Source: CAVPEW01 sp963703565
GTDB lineage: Bacteria > Actinomycetota > Acidimicrobiia > Acidimicrobiales > VFJN01
Reading direction: 5' to 3'
Assembly (NCBI GenBank): GCA_963703565.1
Contig: CAVPEW010000054.1
Span: 1 to 19,745, forward strand
DNA: 19,745 nucleotides
In this document: positions 6,083-15,326 of the stretch, piece after piece
Layout: each line of letters starts with the position of its first letter
How positions within the stretch are numbered: position 1 is the stretch's first letter
Made by a program: the position numbers and the translations under genes
Notes under the pieces: generated by a model
What the model saw: the letters and a program-made list of their open reading frames with translations, nothing else
Told to the model about the DNA's origin: nothing
The model's database searches: none

Positions 6083-8728
6083 GTGGTGATGGCGGCAGGC
6101 TTCAGCGCGCTCGGCGTGGCGGCGTTCCTCTACGGGGGGTTCTTCGCCGACGAAGCCGACGCCGCGGCGGTCTCGGCCCCGCGACTCGGCGGTGCTCTAG
6201 CGGTCGCGCTCGCGTCGGTGCGTTGGCCGCGGGCCTACGGAGGCCGGGTGGCGATGTGGCTGGCGTTGGCGGCGGTCGGGGCGGCTGAGGTGGTTGAGCG
6301 GGCCGACGCCCCGACCGGCGCTGCCGCTCTGCGGCTGTGCGCAGCGGCAGGCATGGGGTGGGCGCTGGTGGCGGTGAGCGGACGCGCGATGTCGGCGCGC
6401 ATCGCCGCCTCGGCTGGCACGATCCTGCTGGCCGCGTTGACCGTGGTGGCGGTGGCGTTGTCGGCGGTGATCAGCGACAACCTGCGCGACGAGGCGCTGC
6501 GACGCTACGACGCCAGGATCGCCATCGAGGCGCAGGCGGTCAGCCAGGAGGCCGACGTGACCCTGGGCGTGGCGACGCTTCTGGCCACCGCGCTGTCCAA
6601 CAACGACCTCGCCCGCTCGCAGGTAGCGGTGCTGGCCGACACCTCCCAGCCGGCCGAGGCGCGCGCGGTCGCCCGGGCGGGGTTGGAGGCGACGGTGGGC
6701 CGCTTCCTTGACGAGGTGCGCGACCGCTCCGAGCCCCGCACGGGTCCCGCGCTGATCACCGCGTCCGACCGCACCCCGCTGGTCGCCGTCGCCGCCGCCG
6801 GCCCGGTGGCCACCGAGCTGAGCGGCTCGGCGGTTCTGGCCGAGGCCGTCGCCCAGCGCAGCCCTGCCCGCAGCGTCGAGGTCGTGGGGGCCACGCCGAT
6901 GGCGGTGGCGGCGGCTCCGCTGCCAGGGGTCCAGGGCCAGGTCGCGGCGGTGGTGCTGGTCACCTCTCGCCTCGATGCCACGTACCTGGCTCGGCGCTCG
7001 GTGCCGTTGGTGTCCGAGCAGCCTGGCAGCAGGCTCTCGCTGGTGAGCGCCGACGAGGTCCTGGGCACCAGCTCCGGCTCGGTGGGCTCGCGACCCGACG
7101 GCTCGGTGGAGCGCGACCTGGCCCTGGCCGTCATCGATGGGACCGGTGCCACCGGGTCGGCTCCGGCGGCGACCGCCGAGGTCGGCGGGCGATTCCTGGT
7201 GGCGAGACCGGTGCTGGGCGCCGACGGCGTGCCCGTTCTCGCGGCTGTGCTCGACGTGCCGGGCTCCCAGGTGGACGAGACCAGGGCGGACCTGCTCCGA
7301 GCCCTGTTCCTGGTAGCGGTCGGCACCGCGGCTGTGGCGCTGGTTGCCTCCCTGGTGGCGGGTGAGCGCTTGGTGCGAGGCCTTCGCCGCCTCACGGTTG
7401 CGGCCGAGAGGATCCGTGCAGGCGACCTCGAGTCGCGCGCCGGTGTGCGTTCCGACGACGAGCTGGGCACCCTTTCTCAGGCCTTCGACACCATGGCGGC
7501 GTCGCTGGCGGCCACGACCGGCGACCTGCGCCGGTCGGTGGATGCCGAGGTGGGGTTGCGCACCCGCCTCGAGGCGGTCGTGGCCGGGATGAGCGACGCG
7601 CTGGTCGCCGTCGACGTCGAGGGCCGGGTCGGTGAGTGCAATGCCGCCGCGGAGACGCTCTTCGGGGTGTCGGCCGCGAAGGTGCGGGGCCGGCCGTTGG
7701 CCGAGGTGATGGAGGTGGAGGCCGACGACGGTACCGATCTGGTGGCGCGCCTGTCGCAGCCCGAGGCAGAGCCGTGGACGGCCACGGGTTGGGTTCGCCG
7801 AGCGGACCGGACGGTGCCTGTCGTGCTGTCGGTGGGAGCGCAGCGGGACGCGGCGGGTGCGGTCGCGGGCGCGGTGGTCGTGGGGCGAGACGTCGAGCGT
7901 GAGCGCGAGGTCGAGCGCATGAAGACCGAGTTCCTGGCCAACATCAGCCACGAGCTGCGCACCCCGCTGACGCCGATCAAGGGCTATTCGTCGATCCTGT
8001 CGAGCCGGGACCTCCCGGCGCCCCAGACCCGGGCCTTCGCAGGCGAGATCCACGGCGCCGCCGCGCAGCTCGAGCGCACCGTCGGCCAGCTCGTGAACTT
8101 CGCGACCATCGTGGCGGGGCGGTTGGACGTCGACGCGCGTGCGGTGGCACCACGCGACCTGGTCGACGCCGTGGTGCTCGACTGGCGCTCCCGGGTCGAC
8201 GAGCGCCACCGGGTAGCGCGCCGGGTGGCGCGCGACCTGCCGCTGCTCGTCGTCGACGAGGCGCTGGTTCGCCAGTCGCTCGACGAGTTGGTCGACAACG
8301 CGGTGAAGTACTCGCCCGGGGGGGGCACGGTGACGGTCTCGGCGGTCCTGGCGCCCACCCCGGGTGACACCGACGGCCAGCCCGGCGCGGGAGTGCGCCT
8401 GACCGTGGCCGACGAGGGCGTGGGCATCGACCCCGACCGTCTCGAGTCGATCTTCGACGACTTCGCCCAGCTCGACGGGTCAGCGACTCGGCGCTTCGGG
8501 GGCCTCGGGCTGGGGTTGGCCCTGGTCCAGCGGATCGTGGCCGCTCACGGCGGGACGCTCCACTGCGCGTCGGCCCCGGGCCGGGGCACGCGACTGTCGA
8601 TGGTGCTGCCGGCCGGGGACAGCGGGCCGCGAGAAGGTGGCGACGGGCGCGGAGTCGACGGCCAGGCCGGCAGACCCGAGCTGGGGGCGACCGGGCCGGA
8701 GGCCCTGCAGGGAAGCCGGGGCCGATGA
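6083..8728 (+). CDS. Multi-pass membrane sensor histidine kinase with HAMP and PAS domains
   Basis: The protein has 881 residues from GTG 6083. It contains several N-terminal membrane helices (about 1-135), a large extracytoplasmic sensor region (about 140-400), a helix at about 404-428, HAMP (about 428-480), PAS (about 495-605), HisKA with His623 in FLANISHELRTPL, and HATPase_c with N739 in ELVDNAVKYSPGG, DEGVGID and GLGLGLALV. All catalytic boxes are intact, so it should autophosphorylate. No response regulator lies in the window. The start is uncertain. The frame stays open and hydrophobic back to 5972 (LAQFLVAFAGLAFVV) but offers no ATG/GTG/TTG there, while ATG 5965 lies in another frame; a one-base deletion near 5990 could explain this. 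The stop overlaps the next ATG, so it is coupled to the FecR-like lipoprotein. Confidence 0.9.
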   Translation: MVMAAGFSALGVAAFLYGGFFADEADAAAVSAPRLGGALAVALASVRWPRAYGGRVAMWLALAAVGAAEVVERADAPTGAAALRLCAAAGMGWALVAVSGRAMSARIAASAGTILLAALTVVAVALSAVISDNLRDEALRRYDARIAIEAQAVSQEADVTLGVATLLATALSNNDLARSQVAVLADTSQPAEARAVARAGLEATVGRFLDEVRDRSEPRTGPALITASDRTPLVAVAAAGPVATELSGSAVLAEAVAQRSPARSVEVVGATPMAVAAAPLPGVQGQVAAVVLVTSRLDATYLARRSVPLVSEQPGSRLSLVSADEVLGTSSGSVGSRPDGSVERDLALAVIDGTGATGSAPAATAEVGGRFLVARPVLGADGVPVLAAVLDVPGSQVDETRADLLRALFLVAVGTAAVALVASLVAGERLVRGLRRLTVAAERIRAGDLESRAGVRSDDELGTLSQAFDTMAASLAATTGDLRRSVDAEVGLRTRLEAVVAGMSDALVAVDVEGRVGECNAAAETLFGVSAAKVRGRPLAEVMEVEADDGTDLVARLSQPEAEPWTATGWVRRADRTVPVVLSVGAQRDAAGAVAGAVVVGRDVEREREVERMKTEFLANISHELRTPLTPIKGYSSILSSRDLPAPQTRAFAGEIHGAAAQLERTVGQLVNFATIVAGRLDVDARAVAPRDLVDAVVLDWRSRVDERHRVARRVARDLPLLVVDEALVRQSLDELVDNAVKYSPGGGTVTVSAVLAPTPGDTDGQPGAGVRLTVADEGVGIDPDRLESIFDDFAQLDGSATRRFGGLGLGLALVQRIVAAHGGTLHCASAPGRGTRLSMVLPAGDSGPREGGDGRGVDGQAGRPELGATGPEALQGSRGR

Positions 8729-9975
8729 GAGGGATCGCCCGAGCGTCACGCGTGGGTCGGGGGCGTCGATTGCCGGGCTTTGCCGGGCTCGCCGCGACCG
8801 TGGTGGCCGTGCTGGTGGGGGCGTCGCTCCTGGCGGGCTGCGCCGGTGACGGCCCCGGACCGGGCGAGGCGCGCGTGTCGGTGCGTGGCTCGGCGCGCAT
8901 CGAACGCGCCGATGGAACGCAGCGGCTCGAGCGGCGGCGCGCCGACCTGGCCAGGGGCGACCGCATCACGGTCGTGGAGGGTTCGGTCGATCTGGCACTC
9001 TCCGGCGGCACCGTGATCGAGCTGAGGGCCGGCTTCGGCCGGTCCTCCGACTCGGCGCTGACGATGGGGGACGTGCCGCGCCTGGACGCCGGAGAGGCCC
9101 TGGTCGCGACCGGCGAGCAGGGTCGCATCGAGGCGGCGGGCACAGAGGTCGTGGTGCGTGACGGAGCAGTGCGCGTGGGGCGCAGTCTCGGGGTGTCGGT
9201 GGGCACCTACGCGGGTTCGGCACGGCTCGACTCGGCGGGACAGGTGCGCGTCGTGGACGCGCTGCGCGAGATGGTCGTGCCGGCGCTGGGCCGCCCGCCC
9301 TCGGAGGTGCGACCACTCGCCTACGTGGGCGCCGATCCCTGGGACCGCCGGTTCCTGGGGGCGGCGATGCGACTAGGCGACCGTTTGCAACGCCTGTCGG
9401 ACGGCTACACGGCCAGCCTGGCGCCGGGCGAGGCGGCCGGTGGGGCCTTCTACCGGCGAGTGGTGCCGGTCCTGGCCGAGGAAGCCGCCGTCGATGCCCT
9501 GGTCGACGCCGGCCGGCCCCCGGGCGAGGTGCTGGTCGGGGCCACGATCGCCGCGCTGTCTCGCGGCGGTTCGTTCGCCACTCGCTACCGGGAGGTGTTC
9601 GCCTTCCGGGACCAGGGGGCGGACTGGGGCCTGGTGGCGCTCGACGGGGGGGCGGACGGCGACGCGGTGGTGTCGGCGATCGAGGCTGCCATCTCGGGAT
9701 CGCCGTTGCGACTCGACCAGCTGGCGTCGGGACCTCTGCCCGGGGACCCGGCGAGTCCCCAGGGGCCGGCGCCACCCGCTGTGGCGCCGGCGACGGTGAC
9801 CCCGCCTGGGGCGGTGGCACCGTCGCCGGTCGCGTCGGCTCCGAGCACCACGGCCCCGCCGATCGCGTCGCCCTCGCCACCTCCGACGCTGCTGGGCGGG
9901 GTGCTCGACCCGGTCGTGAACGGCGCCACTGGTCTGGTCGACGGGCTGCTGGGGAGCCTCCTGGGTTCCGGCTGA
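8725..9975 (+). CDS. FecR-domain lipoprotein
   Basis: The 416-residue protein has a lipoprotein signal: an Arg-rich n-region (1-16), a hydrophobic core, and the lipobox LLAGC with Cys39 as the likely lipidated residue. Residues about 50-180 look like a FecR-type beta domain (VRGSARIERADG, ARGDRITVVEGSVDLAL, GEALVATGEQGRIEAAGTEV). A helical middle region (about 190-330), a Pro/Ala/Thr-rich linker (about 335-390) and a small Gly/Leu-rich hydrophobic tail (TLLGGVLDPVVNGATGLVDG) follow. The ATG overlaps the histidine kinase stop, with AGGGAAG about 10 nt upstream, so the two are co-translated. I infer a surface sensor or accessory partner of that kinase; no sigma factor is present, unlike classical FecIR systems. 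Confidence 0.75.
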   Translation: MRGIARASRVGRGRRLPGFAGLAATVVAVLVGASLLAGCAGDGPGPGEARVSVRGSARIERADGTQRLERRRADLARGDRITVVEGSVDLALSGGTVIELRAGFGRSSDSALTMGDVPRLDAGEALVATGEQGRIEAAGTEVVVRDGAVRVGRSLGVSVGTYAGSARLDSAGQVRVVDALREMVVPALGRPPSEVRPLAYVGADPWDRRFLGAAMRLGDRLQRLSDGYTASLAPGEAAGGAFYRRVVPVLAEEAAVDALVDAGRPPGEVLVGATIAALSRGGSFATRYREVFAFRDQGADWGLVALDGGADGDAVVSAIEAAISGSPLRLDQLASGPLPGDPASPQGPAPPAVAPATVTPPGAVAPSPVASAPSTTAPPIASPSPPPTLLGGVLDPVVNGATGLVDGLLGSLLGSG

Positions 9976-10004
9976 CCGTCCGCGAGGTAGCCGTCGCCCG
10001 GTCG

Positions 10005-10010
10005 TACCAT
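10005..10010 (+). promoter_or_regulatory. -10-like box of the DivIVA-domain gene
   Basis: TACCAT lies 10 nt before the ATG at 10021, which would place the transcript start only a few bases from the start codon. No Shine-Dalgarno is present. Confidence 0.4.
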
Positions 10011-10020
10011 CGGTCGGGCC

Positions 10021-12219
10021 ATGCCCGACGAGCACCTCGACGCCGGTTCCGTGTCCCGACGGTCCTTCGACGTGGTCCGCCGGGGCTTCGACCAGAACGA
10101 GGTGCGTGCGTTCCTGCACGAATGCGCGCAGTTGATCGAGCGGGCCGAGCGGGCCGAGCGGGAGGCCCTCGAGCGGGCCGAGCGCGCCGAGCACGAGCTG
10201 GCGCGGCGGTCGTCGCCCGACGAGGCCTATCTGATGGAGCTCCTCGGCGAGGAGACGGCACGGGTGCTGGGCTCGGCGCGCGAGGCCGCGGCGGAGATCC
10301 GCAGCAAGGCCGAGCAGGCGACTGCCCGCCTGGTCAGCGAGGCGCAGGCCGACGCGTCGCGCCGACGTGGCGACGCGGAGAGCGAGGCCGACCGCCTGCT
10401 GGCCGAGGCTCGCCAGGAGGCGGACCGGACCCTGGCCGAGGCGGCCGGGCAGCTCGAGCAGCGGCGGCGGGAGGCCGAGGAGGTGGCGGCGGCGGTCGTC
10501 GCCGAGGCTGAGGCCCACGCCGGGGTGCTGCGCGACGAGGCCGGGGCGGAGCGTGCCCGAGCCCACGCCGAGGCCGAGGCCGAGGTGGAGGCGTCGCGGG
10601 CGCGAGGGCGCGAGATGGTCGCGGAGGCGTCGGCGGTGCGCGAACGCATGCTCAAGGATCTCGCCGCCCGACGGCGGCGGACCAAGGCGCAGATCGACAG
10701 GCTCGACGCAGGACGGGACCGCCTCCTGCGCGCCTACGAGCTCGTGCGCCGCACGATCGACGAGGCCACAGCCGAGCTCGCCGTGTCGGGCGCCGAGGCG
10801 CGAGCCGCCGGGGAGTTGGCCGCGCGCAGGGCCGAGGACGAGCCCGAGCTCGACGTCGAGGCTCTCGAAGCCGAGCTGGGCGCGGCGAGATCGTCGGGCC
10901 TGCCGCTGCTGGCCGGGGCCGGTTCCGAAGCCGGCCCATCTGGTGAGCCGCAGGAGGCCGAGCCGACGACGCAGTCCGGCGTGGGCGGTCATGGCGCCGA
11001 TGCCTCCGAGGTGGGGGGTTCCGAGCCGGCCGGCACCGTGTCGGGCGTGGGGGCCGAGCCGGTCGCGCCCGAGCCGGTAGCGCCCTCGACTCCGGGGGGA
11101 GCGGTGCCGCCGGACGTGGGGGTCTCGGGTGAACGAGGCGGTCGCCGGCGCCGCCGGCGCGGGCGTGACCCGGTGGTGGGTCTTCCCCCGGGCGAGCTCG
11201 TGCCCCTCCATCGCGGCGAGGACTTCGAGCAGGTGACCGTCGTGGTCGACGAGCCACTCGCCGGCTCGGACCCCGACCAACCGATCGGGTCGGACTCCCC
11301 TGTCGAGGCGGGATCACCGGCCACTTCGGTGGAGCCTGCCGCGCCCACGACCGGCAGCTCCGAGGCGGCCGAGGTGGCGGTGGACGAGGCAGGCCCGGGG
11401 GCCCTGTTCGCCCGGTTGCGCGCGGAGCACGATGCGACCCTCGTTCAGGCGAGCGCTACGGCGGTCGAGGAGCCGCAGCCCGGGCCGGACCAGCAGGAGG
11501 AATCCGCTGGCGACGAATCCGCGGGCGACGACCCGGACGCATCGGCCGTCGTCGCCCGGGCTGCGGCGCTCGACCCCGTCGAACGCGAGCTGACCAAGCG
11601 ACTGAAGCGGATCCTGGCCGACGAGCAGAACCGCGCCCAGGACACGATTCGCCGCACCCGGCCTGCCGGTGTCGACGACCTGCTGGGTGCCGAGCACGAA
11701 CACCTGGCGCGCTGGGCCGAGGCCGCGGCAGCCGGTCTGGCCGATGCGGTGTCGGCCGGAGCGAGGTCCTGGGCCGACGACGGTCCCGGTGCCGACCGTT
11801 CCCCTGCAGGTGTTGTTTCCGAGACCCCCGACGACGCGTCCGGGCGGGGCGCGGGACTGGCCGGCGAGCTGGTCCGGCCCCTGCGCGAGCGGGTCGGGCG
11901 CGCCCTTGACGACGCGGGTGGGGATGCCGAGATGGCCAGTGAGCACGTGCGCGCCCTGTACCGGGAGTGGAAGGGTGCCCGGCTCGTCGAGGCAGTGGCG
12001 CACCACGCCTCGGACGCCTACGGGGCCGGACGGTTCGCCGCGGTGGCGCCGGGCCGTGGGGTTCGCTGGGCGGTCGGAGGCGACAGACCCTGCCCCGACT
12101 GCGACGACAACCGCCTGGCGGGCCCGGTGCCGGTGGGTGAGGCGTTCCCGACCGGACACTGCGCACCGCCGGCGCACGCCGGGTGCTCGTGCGTGTTGAT
12201 GCCTGCCGGCGACGACTGA
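10021..12219 (+). CDS. DivIVA-domain coiled-coil protein with Cys/His-rich C-terminal domain
   Basis: A 732-residue protein. The N-terminus matches the DivIVA membrane-curvature domain (SRRSFDVVRRGFDQNEVRAF, residues 11-30). A long Ala/Glu/Arg coiled coil follows (about 35-270), starting with a short RAERAER repeat, then a low-complexity Pro/Glu/Gly region (about 300-520) with a basic patch (GGRRRRRRGRD). The helical C-terminal part ends in a metal-site-like cluster: Cys691-x2-Cys694, His713-Cys714, His719, Cys722-x-Cys724. That cluster, in the context CPDCDDNRLAG and PPAHAGCSC, resembles the C-terminus of phage Mu gpF-like minor head proteins, an unexpected pairing. DivIVA proteins act at poles and division sites, and I infer a polar or septal scaffold. 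It stands alone, 45 bases after the lipoprotein gene and 66 bases before the UPF0182 gene. Confidence 0.85.
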   Translation: MPDEHLDAGSVSRRSFDVVRRGFDQNEVRAFLHECAQLIERAERAEREALERAERAEHELARRSSPDEAYLMELLGEETARVLGSAREAAAEIRSKAEQATARLVSEAQADASRRRGDAESEADRLLAEARQEADRTLAEAAGQLEQRRREAEEVAAAVVAEAEAHAGVLRDEAGAERARAHAEAEAEVEASRARGREMVAEASAVRERMLKDLAARRRRTKAQIDRLDAGRDRLLRAYELVRRTIDEATAELAVSGAEARAAGELAARRAEDEPELDVEALEAELGAARSSGLPLLAGAGSEAGPSGEPQEAEPTTQSGVGGHGADASEVGGSEPAGTVSGVGAEPVAPEPVAPSTPGGAVPPDVGVSGERGGRRRRRRGRDPVVGLPPGELVPLHRGEDFEQVTVVVDEPLAGSDPDQPIGSDSPVEAGSPATSVEPAAPTTGSSEAAEVAVDEAGPGALFARLRAEHDATLVQASATAVEEPQPGPDQQEESAGDESAGDDPDASAVVARAAALDPVERELTKRLKRILADEQNRAQDTIRRTRPAGVDDLLGAEHEHLARWAEAAAAGLADAVSAGARSWADDGPGADRSPAGVVSETPDDASGRGAGLAGELVRPLRERVGRALDDAGGDAEMASEHVRALYREWKGARLVEAVAHHASDAYGAGRFAAVAPGRGVRWAVGGDRPCPDCDDNRLAGPVPVGEAFPTGHCAPPAHAGCSCVLMPAGDD

Positions 12220-12271
12220 GCCCCGCGCCCGGACTCGGGCCGGCGACCAGGGGCGGGCTGAGCGACGCCGG

Positions 12272-12277
12272 TAATGT
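12272..12277 (+). promoter_or_regulatory. -10-like box of the UPF0182 gene
   Basis: TAATGT is a good TANNNT match and ends 8 nt before the ATG at 12286. It overlaps an alternative ATG at 12274, which argues that 12286 is the real start. Confidence 0.45.
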
Positions 12278-12285
12278 CGCCGTCC

Positions 12286-15200
12286 ATGCGTGCTCCCGCC
12301 GACCTGCCCGGCCGCGAACCACGGGTCGGCCGCCCCGGGCGGGGCCGGCTCGTGCTGATCCTGGCCGTCGTGCTCCTCGTGGTGATCGCCACTTCGTTGC
12401 GCGGCGTGGCCGGCTTCTACACGGACTTCTTGTGGTTCGACTCGCTGGGTGTCTCGGAGGTCTGGCGCGACGTCCTGGTCGCCAAGGCGAGCCTGGTCGC
12501 CCTGTTCACCGTGGGCTTCTTCGTCCTGCTGTACCTGAACCTGGCGATCGCGGACCGGATCGCTCCGCCGTTCCGGGTGCCGGGCCCCGAGGAGGACTTC
12601 CTCGAGCGGTACCAGGAGCTGGTGTCGGGGCGCACCGGTCTGCTGCGGGTGGTGGTCGCCGCGGTGCTCGCCCTGATCGTCGGGACCGGGGTCTCCGGGG
12701 AGTGGGACAACTGGATCCTGTTCCGCAACGGGGGTGACTTCGGCATCAAGGATCCCGAGCTCCACACCGACATCGGCTTCTACGTGTTCAAGCTCCCGTT
12801 CCTGAGCTTCGTGGTCGACTGGCTGTTCGCCGCCCTGTTGATCGTGTTCATCGTGACCGTCGCGGCCCACTACCTCAACGGCGGGATCCGCGTGGCGGGT
12901 GGACCCAGGGGCATCGTGACCTCGGCGGTCAAAGGGCACCTGTCGGTGCTGCTGGCGCTCATCGCGTTGGTCAAGGCAGGCGACTACTGGCTCCAGCGCT
13001 ACCAGCTGACCCTGTCCACCCGGGGCTTCGTCGACGGGGCCTCGTACACCGAGGTGAAGGCCGAGCTTCCTGCGATCAACCTGCTGCTGCTCATCTCGGC
13101 GGCCGGTGTGGTGCTCTTCCTGGTCAACATCTGGCGCCGCGGGTGGGTGCTGCCCGTGGTCGGGGTGGGCCTGTGGGCGCTGGTCGCGGTCGTTGCGAGC
13201 GGGATCTACCCCGAGTTCGTGCAGCGCTTCCAGGTTCGGCCCAACGAGCCGGCGCGCGAGGCGCCGTACATAGCGCGCAACATCGAGGCCACCAGGGCCG
13301 GGCTGGCCATGGGCGGTGACGAGGTGTCGGTCCAGCCGTTCGACCTGAACACCGACAAGGACAGCATCGACCTGGAGGCGAACGCGGCGTCGGTCAAGAA
13401 CATCCGCATCTGGGACCCCTCGCCGGAGATCCTGGGCAAGACATTCTCCCAGCTGCAACGGGTCCGGAACTTCTACGGCCTCAACGACGTCGACATCGAC
13501 CGCTACGAGCTCAACGGCGAGCCGACCCAGGTGGTCCTGTCGGTGCGTGACCTGCGCAACGACGAGCTGCCACGTGACTCGTGGACGGCATCGCATCTGG
13601 CCTACACACACGGTTACGGAGCGGTGGTCGCTCCGGCCAACGCCAAGGAGCCCAGCGGAGAGCCGTCCTTCGTGGCCGAGGACGTGCCCTACTCGACCAC
13701 TGCCGAGGAGCTGAAGCTGACCCAGCCGGCGGTGTACTTCGGCGAGCGGCTGTCGGGCTACGTGGTGACCGGGACCGGCCAGCGGGAGATCGACTACCAG
13801 GACAAGGACGACCGGACCCGCTACCTCGCCTACGACGGCAAGGACGGTGTCAAGCTCGACTCGGTGATCGACCGAGCCGCGTTCGCGCTGCGATTCGGGG
13901 ATCTGAACCCGTTGATCTCGAACCAGATCAAGGGCGGGTCCAAGGTCCACTTCGTACGAGACATCCGCGAGCGGGTGGAGAAGCTCGCACCGTTCCTGTC
14001 CTACGACGCCGACCCGTACCCGGTGATCCTCGACGGGCGGATCCATTGGGTGATCGACGCCTACACGACCACGGCCAACTACCCTTACGCGCAGCAGGCC
14101 GACACCAGCCAGGTGGCCTCCGGCAGCGGCCTGCGCCATGGCTTCAACTACGTGCGCAACTCGGTCAAGGCAGTCGTGGACGCCTACGACGGTGACGTGG
14201 ACTTCTATGTGATGCCAGTCGACGACCCGATCGTGGAGGCCTACCGCAAGGCCTTCCCAGACCTGTTCTCCGACTTCGAGGACATGCCCAAGGGGCTGGC
14301 CGACCACCTGCGCTACCCAGAGGACCTGTTCCGGGTTCAGACCACGGCATGGGGCCGCTACCACATCGGTGATTCGGGCGACTTCTACAACTCGACGGGG
14401 CGTTGGAACGTGGCCGAGGATCCGGGCACCGCGGGGGCGCAGGCGGCCACACAGGCCACCGACCAGCAGGGCAACCCCGTCGGGGTGCCGCGGGAGGCCC
14501 GCATCGACCCGTACTACCTGTTCACCCAGCTGCCGGGCGACGAGGCGCCTGGCTTCATCATCCTTCGCCCCTTCGTGCCCTACTCCGAGGACGACCAGAG
14601 CCAGCTGCTCACAGCGTTCATGGTCGGCAACAGCGACCCCGGTCCCGACTACGGCAAGTTGCGGGTGTTCACGATGCCCACCAGCAACCTGCCGAACGGC
14701 CCTGCGCTCGTTCAGGGTGAGATCCAACGCGACCCCGCCGTGTCGGAGCAGGAGACCTTGCTCGGCACCCGGAGCGAGGGCTCGCGCGTCGACTACGGAG
14801 CGCTGACGGCCATCCCGATCGACGGAGGCCTGGTTTGGGTGCGCCCCTTCTACGTCACCGCCGAGCGCACCGAGCTGCCCGGCCTGGAGAAGGTGATCGT
14901 CTACTTCGAGGGGGAGGTGGCGATCCGCGACACGCTGCAGGAGGCGCTCAGCGCCATCTTCGGCGAGACGCCCCCGACGCTCGAGGAGGGCGGTGGTGGT
15001 GAGCCACCAACCTCGGGTGGGGCACCCTCCGAACCCTCCGAGCCTTCCGGCACCGCAGACGAGCAGGTGGCCACGCTGCTCGCCGAGGCCGAGCGCCTCT
15101 TCGGCGAGGCCGATGCAGCGCTGGCCGAGCGTGACTTCGCCACCTACGGCGCCAAGCAGGACGAGGCCCGCCGCCGCGTCGAGCGGGCGATCGAGATCCT

Positions 15201-15291
15201 CTCCGGTGGAAGTACCCCCGCATCGGGGTCCTCGGCTACACCGTCGACGGCTCCGTCGACCACCACGACCCAACCCGTGGCGGCCGCCTGA
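12286..15291 (+). CDS. UPF0182 family large membrane protein
   Basis: A 1001-residue protein of the UPF0182/COG1615 family, widespread in Actinobacteria and of unknown function. Seven hydrophobic helices lie at about 21-44, 68-90, 120-140, 167-195, 215-235, 260-280 and 283-305. The family signature FYTDFLWFDSLGVSEVW follows the first helix. A large soluble region (about 305-890) contains conserved-looking blocks such as RNIEATR, IRIWDP, LAYTHGYG and PNGPALVQGEI. The C-terminus has a Gly/Pro linker, a short predicted coiled coil (EQVATLLAEAERLFGEAD onward) and a Ser/Thr/Pro tail. ATG 12286 is preferred over in-frame ATG 12274 because of the TAATGT box. It is probably monocistronic. Confidence 0.92.
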   Translation: MRAPADLPGREPRVGRPGRGRLVLILAVVLLVVIATSLRGVAGFYTDFLWFDSLGVSEVWRDVLVAKASLVALFTVGFFVLLYLNLAIADRIAPPFRVPGPEEDFLERYQELVSGRTGLLRVVVAAVLALIVGTGVSGEWDNWILFRNGGDFGIKDPELHTDIGFYVFKLPFLSFVVDWLFAALLIVFIVTVAAHYLNGGIRVAGGPRGIVTSAVKGHLSVLLALIALVKAGDYWLQRYQLTLSTRGFVDGASYTEVKAELPAINLLLLISAAGVVLFLVNIWRRGWVLPVVGVGLWALVAVVASGIYPEFVQRFQVRPNEPAREAPYIARNIEATRAGLAMGGDEVSVQPFDLNTDKDSIDLEANAASVKNIRIWDPSPEILGKTFSQLQRVRNFYGLNDVDIDRYELNGEPTQVVLSVRDLRNDELPRDSWTASHLAYTHGYGAVVAPANAKEPSGEPSFVAEDVPYSTTAEELKLTQPAVYFGERLSGYVVTGTGQREIDYQDKDDRTRYLAYDGKDGVKLDSVIDRAAFALRFGDLNPLISNQIKGGSKVHFVRDIRERVEKLAPFLSYDADPYPVILDGRIHWVIDAYTTTANYPYAQQADTSQVASGSGLRHGFNYVRNSVKAVVDAYDGDVDFYVMPVDDPIVEAYRKAFPDLFSDFEDMPKGLADHLRYPEDLFRVQTTAWGRYHIGDSGDFYNSTGRWNVAEDPGTAGAQAATQATDQQGNPVGVPREARIDPYYLFTQLPGDEAPGFIILRPFVPYSEDDQSQLLTAFMVGNSDPGPDYGKLRVFTMPTSNLPNGPALVQGEIQRDPAVSEQETLLGTRSEGSRVDYGALTAIPIDGGLVWVRPFYVTAERTELPGLEKVIVYFEGEVAIRDTLQEALSAIFGETPPTLEEGGGGEPPTSGGAPSEPSEPSGTADEQVATLLAEAERLFGEADAALAERDFATYGAKQDEARRRVERAIEILSGGSTPASGSSATPSTAPSTTTTQPVAAA

Positions 15292-15326
15292 TCGGCTGGG
15301 TCCGCGCTGAGTGTGCCGGCTCCCGG

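Noticed and set aside
6197..8209. 670-codon minus-strand frame
   Set aside because: It is antisense to the histidine kinase, whose H, N and G boxes are intact. The antisense peptide is rich in His, Arg and Gln, as expected for a shadow.
10137..10190. Short tandem GAGCGGGCC-type repeats
   Set aside because: They encode the RAERAER heptad-like start of the coiled coil in the DivIVA protein, so the repetition is explained by the protein; there is no CRISPR-like spacing.
9373..11280. 635-codon minus-strand frame
   Set aside because: It crosses the FecR-like and DivIVA genes without any recognisable domain, and the sense frames are well supported.
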